From an uncultured Collinsella sp. (GTDB taxonomy: Bacteria > Actinomycetota > Coriobacteriia > Coriobacteriales > Coriobacteriaceae), in NCBI GenBank assembly GCA_902491415.1, contig CABUHP010000044.1, forward strand, positions 1 through 9,859: DNA of 9,859 nucleotides, read 5' to 3'. This document shows, in pieces, positions 1 through 5,878 of the stretch. The notes below the pieces were generated by a model. That model saw only the letters and a list, made by a program, of their open reading frames with translations, was not told the DNA's origin and searched no databases. A program made the position numbers and the translations under genes. How positions within the stretch are numbered: position 1 is the first letter of the stretch; every line of letters starts with the position of its first letter.

Positions 1-21
1 CGGGTGCCCTACCGGGAGTAG
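1..21 (+). CDS. Possible C-terminal tail of an upstream gene (partial)
   Basis: Frame 1 is open from the left edge and ends at a TAG at 19-21, encoding only RVPYRE. A gene for an ECF substrate-binding S-component often lies just upstream of the fused ATPase, so this could be its end. Seven codons are far too few to identify anything, and the other two frames also stay open for a while. This is recorded only as a possibility. Confidence 0.2.
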   Translation, partial: RVPYRE

Positions 22-73
22 CCCTGACGGTTGACAAAACTATAGGAACACCCAATGACTATGAAAGGTATCC

Positions 74-1825
74 ATGGAAACGATCATCAACGTCGACGAT
101 GTCTCGTTCTCCTATGGCACGCAGACCGAGCAGGCGCTCAGCCACATCTCGCTCAGCGTGAACAAGGGAGATTTCATCGGCATCATCGGGCCCTCGGGCG
201 CCGGCAAGTCCCCGCTTGCCGCCTGCCTGTCGGGTGCCGTGCCCCACCACTACACCGGCACGTTCTTTGGGTCCGTCATGGTTGACGGCCACGACACCTG
301 CGAGGTCTCGCTGACCGACGTGTCGCAAATCGTCGGCAGTGTGCTGCAGGATATCGACACGCAGATGGTCGCTTCGGTCGTCGAGGACGAGATGCTCTTT
401 GGCCTCGAGAACTTTGGCGTTCCCCACGACCAGATCGAGCAGCGCGTGAGCGAAACGCTCGAGACCGTCGGCATCAGCGACCTGCGCGCCCGCGAGATCG
501 CCACCCTCTCGGGCGGACAGAAGCAAAAGGTAGCCATCGCCGCCATCCTCGCCATGCGTCCGCGCGTCTTGGTTCTCGACGAGCCCACCGCGGCACTCGA
601 CCCCGCCAGCTCCACGTTGGTCTTCGAGACGCTGCGTGAGGCAAACCGCGCACTTGGAATCACCATCGTCGTCGTTGAGCAAAAGGTCGCCCTGCTCTCG
701 GAGTACTGCAACCGCGTGCTCGTGCTCAACCATGGCGAAATCGCGCTGCAGGGCGAGCCACACGAGGTCTTCGCGCATACCGACGAGCTTCGTGCCATCG
801 GCGTCGACTGCCCTCGCGTCACGCGTATCTTCAATAGCCTCGAAACCGATGGTCTAGTAAGCGGTACCCCTTGCTTGGATGTCGATGAGGCCGAGTGCCT
901 GATTTCGGGCATCGTCGACCCCGCACGCGCGGCTATCGAAGCCCAGGCGCCCGCCGGTTCCCCGCATGCACCGTCGTTGCGCCCTCATGCCAAGGACGCC
1001 GAACCCGTACTCACCTTCGACCATGTTGAGTTTGCCTATCCCAATGGCGGAGCCGCCGTACACGACCTTAGCCTGACGCTCTATCCTGGCGAGCTCGTGG
1101 GCATCGTCGGCCAAAACGGTGCCGGCAAGACCACGCTCACCAAGCTGCTCACGGGTCTGCTCAAGCCCGTCTCGGGCAGCGTGCGCGTCACGGGACTGGA
1201 TACCGCAACCGTCCCCACGAGCCGCATTGCCCGCGAGGTCGCAACCCTCTTCCAAAACCCTGACCGTCAAATCTGCAAGGACACCGTGCTCGACGAGGTC
1301 GCCTTTGGCTTGGAGCTTGGCGGCATGGACCGCGCCGAGGCTCTGCGTCGTGCCCAACTCGTCATCGACCGCTTTGGCTTGCCGGCCGACGAGGCGCCTT
1401 TCTCGCTTTCGCGCGGCCAGCGACAAATGGTGGCACTCGCCTCCGTCGTGGTCGTAGAGCCCAAAATCGTGGTGCTCGACGAGCCCACGAGCGGCCTTGA
1501 TTACCGCGAGTGCATGACCGTCATGGAAACGGTGCGTACCATGGCCGAGCGTGGCTGCGGCGTAATCATGGTCTGCCACGACATGGAAGTCGTCTCCGAC
1601 TTTGCCGAGCGCATCGTAGTAATGGCCGACGGTCGCATCCTCGACCGCGGCCGCACGCACGAGCTATTCTCGAACATCGAACTCATGCAGCATGCCTACG
1701 TGGAGCCTCCCCAGGTTATTGAACTCTCGCGCCGTCTGGCATCTTCCGTCTCGCCCGCTTTTGCGCAGGTGAGCGAGGTCACCGATGTCGTTCGAATTAC
1801 CAAGGAGATGGTCCACCGTGGTTAA
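74..1825 (+). CDS. ECF transporter fused ATPase (EcfA-EcfA' in one chain)
   Basis: Cytoplasmic energy-coupling ATPase of an energy-coupling-factor importer (vitamins, metals or similar); it powers EcfT and a substrate-specific S-component. At 583 residues it holds two ABC domains. NBD1 has Walker A GPSGAGKS at 39-46, Q-loop Q92, signature LSGGQ at 145-149 and Walker B ending LDEP with E170. NBD2 has Walker A GQNGAGKT at 346-353, Q394, signature LSRGQ at 444-448, Walker B with E470 and H-loop H502. The linker at about 235-310 is Ala/Pro-rich. Two NBD1 positions are unusual: P47 follows the Walker A serine where Thr/Ser is normal, and Q203 (in VEQK) sits where the H-loop histidine is expected, so the two ATP sites are probably unequal. 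The ATG at 74 is preceded by AAAGG at 64-68, five bases away. The 3' end overlaps ecfT by 8 bases, implying coupling. The substrate cannot be told because the S-component lies outside the window. Confidence 0.93.
   Translation: METIINVDDVSFSYGTQTEQALSHISLSVNKGDFIGIIGPSGAGKSPLAACLSGAVPHHYTGTFFGSVMVDGHDTCEVSLTDVSQIVGSVLQDIDTQMVASVVEDEMLFGLENFGVPHDQIEQRVSETLETVGISDLRAREIATLSGGQKQKVAIAAILAMRPRVLVLDEPTAALDPASSTLVFETLREANRALGITIVVVEQKVALLSEYCNRVLVLNHGEIALQGEPHEVFAHTDELRAIGVDCPRVTRIFNSLETDGLVSGTPCLDVDEAECLISGIVDPARAAIEAQAPAGSPHAPSLRPHAKDAEPVLTFDHVEFAYPNGGAAVHDLSLTLYPGELVGIVGQNGAGKTTLTKLLTGLLKPVSGSVRVTGLDTATVPTSRIAREVATLFQNPDRQICKDTVLDEVAFGLELGGMDRAEALRRAQLVIDRFGLPADEAPFSLSRGQRQMVALASVVVVEPKIVVLDEPTSGLDYRECMTVMETVRTMAERGCGVIMVCHDMEVVSDFAERIVVMADGRILDRGRTHELFSNIELMQHAYVEPPQVIELSRRLASSVSPAFAQVSEVTDVVRITKEMVHRG
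1802..1807 (+). promoter_or_regulatory. Ribosome binding site of ecfT
   Basis: AAGGAG lies 10 bases before the GTG at 1818 and inside the last codons of the ATPase gene. It supports the GTG start over the in-frame ATG at 1785, which has no comparable site and would lengthen the overlap to 41 bases. Confidence 0.6.
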
Positions 1826-2564
1826 CGTCATCGACTACATGCCGGGCGATACGCTGCTGCATCGCCTGAACCCCGTCGTCAAACTGGGCCTCGCCGCTGC
1901 CATCATCGTCGGCATCTTCTTGTCCGACACCTACGTAGCGCTGCTGGGCTTTTTGGCACTCGCCCTTGCACTGGGTGCCTATGCCGGCGTCGTCGATCGT
2001 CTGTTCTCGCTGCTCAAGTTGCTGATTCCGCTCGCGCTTATCATGCTGGTGCTCCAGCTGGCCTTTATGCGCGATGGCAACGTGGTGTGGGGTTTTATCA
2101 CCGACACGGGCCTCATCACAGGATCGAAGGCCTGCCTGCGCCTGCTGGGTGTGGCGCTACCACTCATCCTCATGCTCATGGTGACCAAGCTCAACGACCT
2201 TGCCAACGCCTGCGTCGAGGTGCTGCACGTGCCGTATCGCTATGCCTTCACCTTTACCACGGCGCTGCGCTTTGTGCCGGTGTTTGGTCAGGAGATGAAT
2301 GCCATCATGGAGGCGCAGACCGCACGCGGCGTCGAGTACGACACCAAGAACCCCATCAAGAAGCTTAAGCTCATGTTGCCACTGTGCGTGCCGCTGCTCA
2401 TCTCAAGCGTGGGCAAGACCGATGCCACAGCCTTGGCGGCAGAACAGCGCGGCTTCTATCTGCGTACGCGCGCCAGCTCGTACAAGCGCTACCCCATCAA
2501 GGGCCTGGACATCGTCGTGCTCATCGTCAGCATCGCCCTCATCGCCATCGGCTTCCTGTTCTAG
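1818..2564 (+). CDS. ecfT: ECF transporter transmembrane component EcfT
   Basis: Membrane scaffold of the ECF importer, joining the ATPase to the substrate-specific S-component. From the GTG at 1818 the protein has 248 residues. It has long hydrophobic segments near residues 20-60, 65-90 and 105-125, and a last one at the C-terminus (about 228-248). The coupling region carries the two family motifs: ARG at 169-171 (in MEAQTARG) and a variant QRG at 210-212 (in LAAEQRGF), where ARG is more usual. These short helices contact the grooves of the two ATPase halves. The gene overlaps the fused ATPase gene by 8 bases and is last in the operon, with a terminator 30 bases downstream. An in-frame ATG at 1785 would add 11 residues. 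The family assignment is secure; the substrate is unknown. Confidence 0.9.
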   Translation: MVNVIDYMPGDTLLHRLNPVVKLGLAAAIIVGIFLSDTYVALLGFLALALALGAYAGVVDRLFSLLKLLIPLALIMLVLQLAFMRDGNVVWGFITDTGLITGSKACLRLLGVALPLILMLMVTKLNDLANACVEVLHVPYRYAFTFTTALRFVPVFGQEMNAIMEAQTARGVEYDTKNPIKKLKLMLPLCVPLLISSVGKTDATALAAEQRGFYLRTRASSYKRYPIKGLDIVVLIVSIALIAIGFLF

Positions 2565-2593
2565 TTCGCCACCGACAGCAACCGCCCAACGCA

Positions 2594-2630
2594 AAAGGCC
2601 TCGGCTCGCACCAAACGAGCCGAGGCCTTT
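2594..2630 (+). terminator. Intrinsic terminator of the ECF operon, probably bidirectional
   Basis: A perfect 15-bp inverted repeat (AAAGGCCTCGGCTCG, loop CACCAAA, then its complement) starts 30 bases after the ecfT stop. On the plus strand the T-rich tail is short and interrupted (TTTACTGTTT). On the minus strand the stem ends in TTTT. It sits between two convergent genes and so can serve both ecfT and the racemase gene. Confidence 0.85.
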
Positions 2631-2652
2631 ACTGTTTCACCAGATAAAACCT

Positions 2653-2679
2653 ACCAAAATTAACCTGTCCCTTTTTGGC
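2653..2679 (-). repeat. Possible dispersed repeat (GGGACAGGTTAATTTTGG type)
   Basis: Read on the minus strand, this intergenic stretch contains GGGACAGGTTAATTTTGG, with CCAAAA and TTTTGG arms 13 bases apart. From memory, similar short strings recur between genes in a range of bacteria and near REP-type (RAYT) transposases. Only one copy is present here, so repeat status rests on resemblance and is unproven. Confidence 0.3.
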
Positions 2680-2689
2680 GGGTCGGAAG

Positions 2690-3436
2690 CTAGAGGCGGT
2701 AGGGGGCGCCGCTGCGGATGATGGATTCGCGCACCAGGACATCCATGGCGTCGAGGGTGATCTCGGGCATCTCTCGGTACTTTTGCAGCACCGAGAGCTC
2801 GGTGCAGGCCAGAATGACGCGGTCGCAGCCGCTACGGGCGAACTCCCACATCACGCGGTCGAACTTATCCATATCGGGCTCACGTCCGGCCTTCACATCA
2901 TCGTAGATAAGCGACATCACATCGTTCTGACGTTTCTCGCTGGGATAGACGACCTCAACACCCGCAGCCTTACATTCGCGGCCGTAGACGCCCGCGCCCA
3001 CGGTTCCGTCGGTGCCCATGATGCCAATCTTGTGCACCGGCTCGGCCGGCATACTCAGGTTGGGGTCGAACTCGCACTCCCCCATCACCGCACCGGCCAG
3101 AGCATAGCGCACCGACTCACGCGGCATGTGGATAATCGGCACCTTCGTAAACGACTGGATCTGATCGTAGAAGTAGTGTGACGTGTTGCAGGGAATGGCA
3201 ATGTGCGCGCAGCCCAGCGACTCGAGTGCCTGGGCACACTCTTTCATGGTCGCCAGCAGCTTGGCATGCTCGCCGGTCTTAATGGCCAACGTGCGGTCGG
3301 GCATGGTCGACTTGGAGAGCACCACCATGTCGATATGTTCCTGATCGCAGGCAGCAGCCGTATGACGCACCACCTGGTCGTAGTAATACGACGTGGCCTC
3401 GGCGCCCATGCCGCCGATAACTCCCAGCTTTTCCAT
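2690..3436 (-). CDS. Aspartate/glutamate racemase family protein, probable aspartate racemase
   Basis: Cofactor-independent racemase, expected to interconvert L- and D-aspartate using two cysteines. The 248-residue protein opens with MEKLGVIGGMG, as aspartate racemases do, followed by DQEHID (31-36) and MPDRT (45-49). The two catalytic cysteines are visible: C83 in PCNTSH and C211 in ACTEL. GTDGTVGAGVYG at 141-152 is the usual substrate-loop region. The length is normal for the family. The ATG at 3436 has a strong AAGGAGG five bases upstream and matches the family N-terminus. The frame stays open to an ATG at 3520 that touches the preceding stop, but that would add 28 unlike-family residues. 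It follows the ATP-grasp ligase gene by 84 bases, and the pairing points to D-Asp supply for peptidoglycan. Glutamate or another amino acid as substrate cannot be excluded. Confidence 0.88.
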   Translation of the reverse strand: MEKLGVIGGMGAEATSYYYDQVVRHTAAACDQEHIDMVVLSKSTMPDRTLAIKTGEHAKLLATMKECAQALESLGCAHIAIPCNTSHYFYDQIQSFTKVPIIHMPRESVRYALAGAVMGECEFDPNLSMPAEPVHKIGIMGTDGTVGAGVYGRECKAAGVEVVYPSEKRQNDVMSLIYDDVKAGREPDMDKFDRVMWEFARSGCDRVILACTELSVLQKYREMPEITLDAMDVLVRESIIRSGAPYRL

Positions 3437-3441
3437 CGCCG

Positions 3442-3448
3442 CCTCCTT
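3442..3448 (-). promoter_or_regulatory. Ribosome binding site of the racemase gene
   Basis: AAGGAGG on the minus strand ends five bases before the ATG at 3436. It decides the start in favour of the family-like MEKLGVIGG over the upstream in-frame ATG at 3520. Confidence 0.8.
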
Positions 3449-3472
3449 GGTGACGCTTGCGCAATTGCGCGT

Positions 3473-3499
3473 ATCATACCCGCGCCCGCCCGATGTAAA
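3473..3499 (-). promoter_or_regulatory. Candidate internal promoter for the racemase gene
   Basis: On the minus strand TTTACA (3499-3494) and TATGAT (3478-3473) are separated by 15 bases, a little short for a housekeeping promoter. Transcription would start about 30 bases before the racemase ATG. The -35 lies in the loop of the GC-rich hairpin at 3482-3511, and a perfect 12-base palindrome, GCGCAATTGCGC (3459-3470), falls near the predicted start point. Confidence 0.35.
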
Positions 3500-3511
3500 C
3501 CGGACGGGCGC
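3482..3511 (-). other. GC-rich hairpin between ligase and racemase genes
   Basis: An 11-bp stem, complete on the minus-strand RNA with one G-U pair, has arms at 3501-3511 and 3482-3492 and an 8-base loop. No T-run follows, so it is not a normal terminator. It may stabilise or process the shared transcript, or be the binding site of a regulator of the internal promoter. Confidence 0.5.
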
Positions 3512-3520
3512 CGCACTCAT

Positions 3521-4777
3521 CTACTTGTAATACGTCTTGAACAGCTTAAAGTGGCGCAGCTTGGTGTGCCACATGCGCAGCCAGCGATTAAAGACAAAGT
3601 CGCCCTTCATAAACGAAGGGTCGGCGCCCTTGCCTTCCTTGTCCAGGCGATGCACCTTAGCGCGCAGCTCGGGATCCTTGACGTACTTGTCGACGACGCC
3701 CATGGGAACGACCATCCACAGCGCCTCGTCCTGTGCCGTCACAAACTCCGGCTCAAACGGGCGGTCGAACACATACTCGTCCACCACATACTTGGCAACG
3801 TTAAAGCCGCTGTTAGTGACGTAGTAGTTGCTGCGACCTTGGCGCGTGTTGAAATCGAAGAACTTAAACGAGCCGTCGCGCTCGTCATACTTAACGTCAA
3901 AGTTGGAATAGCCCACAAAGTGAAGGTCCTCGAGCAGCTTGCGCACGCCGCCCATGAGTTCGTCGTTAGGCTCGGTAATGATACAGGCATGGTTGCCGAC
4001 ACCGTGGGGCTGATGCTCCTCGAGCAGCACATGGCCCAGGCACATCATGCGGACCTTACCGTTGCGGTCGGAATAGCTGGTGAGCACGCGCATGTACTCG
4101 TCGTTGCCGGGCACGCGATCCTGCAAGATCAGATCGTCGGTGTAGCCGCTGGCATACGAATCGCGAATGACCTGTTCCAGCTCGGCGCGGTCGGCAATCT
4201 CATAGGCCTTCTTCTGGCCCTCGAACTCATGCTGCCACCACATGATGCCGTCAGAAGGCTTCAGAATCATCGGGTAAGGAAAATCGATCTGGTCGAGCAC
4301 TTCGGCAGGCGCCTCACCCTGAGCATTGAGCATCGCCTTGGTAAAGGTAAACGTGTGTGGATAGGGCACGCCATGCTTCTCGCACAGCTCGTAGAAGATC
4401 TCCTTCTTCTGGCACTGCTCGAGCATGCTGTAGGGCGCGTAGGGAGCGACGATGTTATCCGCCAGCTCATGAGCATCCTTGGCTTGAGCCACGAGAGCGA
4501 CATAGTTGTCGCCGCAGCCCACAAGGACAATAGTCTTGTCGGCATGCGCTTGGGCAATGCCGTTGACGGTTTTGAGCATCACGGGCATGGTGTCGATATC
4601 CACGTTGGGCGTGTAGTCGATAATCTGGCTGCGGTACGCGGGACCCGTCTGATACTTGCCAAAGACCAGACTCTTGACCTGGTACTCCTCGTAGAAGGCG
4701 CGCGCCACCGAATAGGCGTTGATGTCGCCACCAAGCAGCACGGGAATGAACTCGCGCTCTGTAAATTGCAATGCCAT
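3521..4777 (-). CDS. ATP-grasp carboxylate-amine ligase, probable D-aspartate ligase
   Basis: A 418-residue cytoplasmic ATP-grasp enzyme. The family activates a carboxylate as acyl-phosphate and joins it to an amine; its best-known member in this setting is the D-aspartate ligase Aslfm of Enterococcus faecium, which adds D-Asp to the side chain of the peptidoglycan precursor. Visible parts: N-terminal pre-ATP-grasp fold (VLLGGDINAYSVARAF, 13-28); ATP-grasp entry around K125 (KKEIFYELCEKHGVPYP); nucleotide lysine K173 in ILKPSDG; and the metal and acyl-phosphate region FFDFNTRQGRSN at 306-317 with D308, N310 and R312. The C-terminus is basic and aromatic. The ATG at 4777 has AGGAAG five bases upstream. 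The racemase gene lies directly downstream, so one enzyme would make D-Asp and the other use it. No carboxylate specificity can be read from sequence alone; a related ligase role is the main alternative. Confidence 0.82.
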   Translation of the reverse strand: MALQFTEREFIPVLLGGDINAYSVARAFYEEYQVKSLVFGKYQTGPAYRSQIIDYTPNVDIDTMPVMLKTVNGIAQAHADKTIVLVGCGDNYVALVAQAKDAHELADNIVAPYAPYSMLEQCQKKEIFYELCEKHGVPYPHTFTFTKAMLNAQGEAPAEVLDQIDFPYPMILKPSDGIMWWQHEFEGQKKAYEIADRAELEQVIRDSYASGYTDDLILQDRVPGNDEYMRVLTSYSDRNGKVRMMCLGHVLLEEHQPHGVGNHACIITEPNDELMGGVRKLLEDLHFVGYSNFDVKYDERDGSFKFFDFNTRQGRSNYYVTNSGFNVAKYVVDEYVFDRPFEPEFVTAQDEALWMVVPMGVVDKYVKDPELRAKVHRLDKEGKGADPSFMKGDFVFNRWLRMWHTKLRHFKLFKTYYK

Positions 4778-4833
4778 GGAAACTTCCTATCATGAACTGC
4801 CCACACAACGGGCGGTCTTTGCGCAACTGATTT

Positions 4834-4863
4834 ATTCTAGCGTGCCAAGCCGCCGGCGCCCAA
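4834..4863 (-). promoter_or_regulatory. Candidate promoter of the ligase-racemase operon
   Basis: On the minus strand TAGAAT (4839-4834) is a good -10. The only -35-like element at sensible distance is TTGGGC (4863-4858), 18 bases away and weak. A start near 4827 would give a leader of about 50 bases. Confidence 0.35.
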
Positions 4864-4898
4864 AGCTCCACCGTATCTATGGCAATCGACGTAATCGT

Positions 4899-4921
4899 CC
4901 AGCACGAAGGCCAGCACGAAG
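4899..4921. repeat. Short tandem direct repeat, two 11-base copies
   Basis: CCAGCACGAAG occurs at 4899-4909 and again at 4911-4921, a 12-base period, in the ligase/MOSC intergenic region. Two copies could be a tandem regulator site or a chance duplication. Confidence 0.6.
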
Positions 4922-5011
4922 ACGGCGCTCACCGTTGTATGACAACGGGCAATGAACCTACCATTGTTGTAGGATTCAGTGTATTGACATCCTCGAGCGA
5001 AAGGCGCGCAC

Positions 5012-5644
5012 GTGCCCCAAGACCATCCGACCGATAATCCCATCCTCAATGCCGCGAGGCGCGAGCTGGCGAAACGTGCGAAAGCGACCGCTCCCCTGTG
5101 CACGGCAAACGACGCCTACAACGGACCCGCCCACATCGTCTCGATCAACACGTCGGTACACAAGGGCACTCGCAAGTCGCCCGTCGCCGATGGACGCGAC
5201 ACCGTTATAGAGCAATTTGGCCTCGCCACCGATGCGCACGCCGGACATTGGCACCGTCAGGTTTCCTTTTTAGCCGCGGAGTCCATCCAGACGGCGCAGG
5301 CACGCGGGCTCGACGTACACGAGGGTGACTTTGGGGAGAACTTCACAACCCGGGGCATCAACCTGCTCTCGCTCCCTTTGGGCACACAGCTCAAGCTTGG
5401 AAGCGACGCGCTCGTCGAAATCAGCCAAATCGGCAAGGTCTGCCACACCCGTTGCGCCATCTACTATCTCGCCGGCGACTGCATCTTTCCCCACGAGGGC
5501 GTTTTCGGCGTGGTACTAAAGGGCGGAGAGGTCAACGCCGGTGACGAAATCCAGGTAGTCAAGCTCGGCGACGGCACCTGTTCGTTCACCCCCGCCGAGG
5601 CCCTCGAAGAGATTGAGCAGGCTCGCCAGAAGGGCACGCTGTAG
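5012..5644 (+). CDS. MOSC domain-containing protein
   Basis: MOSC domains are beta-barrel sulfur-carrier folds related to the C-terminus of molybdenum cofactor sulfurase; stand-alone bacterial members (YiiM/YuaD type) bind molybdenum cofactor or handle sulfur. The 210-residue protein has the expected landmarks: GLATDAHAGHWHRQVSFL (70-87), EGDFGENFTTRGI (104-116), LPLGTQLKLGS (121-131), then a cysteine cluster C144, C148 and C157 in IGKVCHTRCAIYY and GDC, followed by GVFGVVLKGGEV (163-174). The invariant cysteine of the family is most likely C144. The start is a GTG at 5012 with AAAGG at 5000-5004, seven bases upstream. The first 40 residues are outside the domain and poorly conserved in style. 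It stands alone, divergent from the ligase gene, with no other molybdenum cofactor genes in the window. Confidence 0.85.
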   Translation: MPQDHPTDNPILNAARRELAKRAKATAPLCTANDAYNGPAHIVSINTSVHKGTRKSPVADGRDTVIEQFGLATDAHAGHWHRQVSFLAAESIQTAQARGLDVHEGDFGENFTTRGINLLSLPLGTQLKLGSDALVEISQIGKVCHTRCAIYYLAGDCIFPHEGVFGVVLKGGEVNAGDEIQVVKLGDGTCSFTPAEALEEIEQARQKGTL

Positions 5645-5771
5645 TTATAAAACCCCACGTTGAGATGGCTTTTACAGCCCAAAACTCCTCTCAAACAGAG
5701 CTCTGTAACGTTAAAGTTGAACTCTATGGTTTCTCAACAATTCATCATAACTGCAGGTCAAAGCCAAAGCC

Positions 5772-5786
5772 TCAAGTTCAACTTGA
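5772..5786. promoter_or_regulatory. Operator-like palindrome O1
   Basis: TCAAGTTCAACTTGA is a perfect 7-1-7 inverted repeat centred at 5779. The half-site resembles the SoxR-type (MerR family) box CCTCAAGTT/AACTTGAGG, but the centre has one base rather than none and the outer GG is missing. It lies 22 bases, about two helical turns, upstream of the second palindrome. No regulator gene sits beside it. Confidence 0.45.
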
Positions 5787-5793
5787 CCCTTTG

Positions 5794-5808
5794 GAACCTT
5801 TAAGGTTC
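5794..5808. promoter_or_regulatory. Operator-like palindrome O2 overlapping the candidate -35
   Basis: GAACCTTTAAGGTTC is a perfect 7-1-7 inverted repeat centred at 5801. With a start near 5843 its centre would be about -42, a typical activator position. It shares the inner TT-N-AA with O1. The direct repeat TCAAGTT of O1 recurs at 5807-5813, overlapping its right edge. Confidence 0.45.
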
Positions 5809-5836
5809 AAGTTGAGGTCGAAAGCAGTAGTAGAAT
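5806..5836 (+). promoter_or_regulatory. Candidate promoter of the secreted hydrolase gene
   Basis: TAGAAT at 5831-5836 is the best -10 upstream of the gene and matches that proposed for the ligase operon. No good -35 exists; TTCAAG at 5806-5811 with 19-base spacing is the nearest. A weak -35 covered by a palindrome suggests control by a DNA-binding protein. The predicted leader is about 36 bases. Confidence 0.35.
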
Positions 5837-5878
5837 ACCGTTCGAACCATAACCTACGATTGATTGCAGAGGGACTGG

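Larger units (their letters stand above)
4778..5011. other. Divergent intergenic region between ligase and MOSC genes
   Basis: This 234-base gap separates two divergently transcribed genes, so it must hold promoters both ways. The ligase-side candidate is given separately. No convincing -35/-10 pair was found for the MOSC gene. A small inverted repeat, CCTAC (4957-4961) and GTAGG (4969-4973), lies about 40 bases before the MOSC start. No gene is evident in the gap: open frames there run antisense or lack ribosome binding sites. Confidence 0.5.
5645..5878 (+). other. AT-richer, palindrome-rich leader region before the secreted hydrolase
   Basis: This 234-base gap is visibly richer in A and T than the flanking genes and holds no convincing gene. 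It contains the palindrome ACAGAGCTCTGT (5695-5706), a 7-base inverted pair GTTGAGA/TCTCAAC (5659-5665 and 5732-5738), a small AGTT-G-AACT palindrome centred at 5719, two larger operator-like palindromes listed separately, and GTTCGAAC at 5840-5847. No T-run terminator for the MOSC gene was recognised. The weak GGCT/AGCC hairpin at 5667-5679 lacks one. Confidence 0.6.

Noticed and set aside
31..65. TTGACA at 31-36 as the -35 of a promoter for the ECF ATPase
   Set aside because: No -10 is found at 16-18 bases (the position reads AATGAC). The gene is probably transcribed from further upstream.
59..1660. Minus-strand frames (59-778, 250-912, 854-1660) opposite the ECF ATPase
   Set aside because: They are shadows of a well-supported ABC gene and none has a motif or a ribosome site.
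3203..4795. 530-codon open frame on the plus strand
   Set aside because: It lies entirely antisense to the ATP-grasp ligase and part of the racemase, both of which have clear family motifs and ribosome sites. Long antisense frames are common in GC-rich genes.
4981..5011. TTGACA at 4984-4989 as the -35 of the MOSC gene
   Set aside because: A -10 at 17 bases would fall on the GTG start itself and reads GCGCAC.
4837..5103. 88-codon minus-strand frame across the ligase/MOSC gap
   Set aside because: Overlaps the MOSC start in antisense, lacks a ribosome site and shows no motif.
5667..5679. Hairpin as terminator of the MOSC gene
   Set aside because: The stem is only four base pairs and no T-run follows.
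5645..5878. c-di-AMP (ydaO-type) riboswitch, often found before wall-hydrolase genes
   Set aside because: None of the conserved ydaO core segments I know is visible. The palindromes look more like DNA operators.
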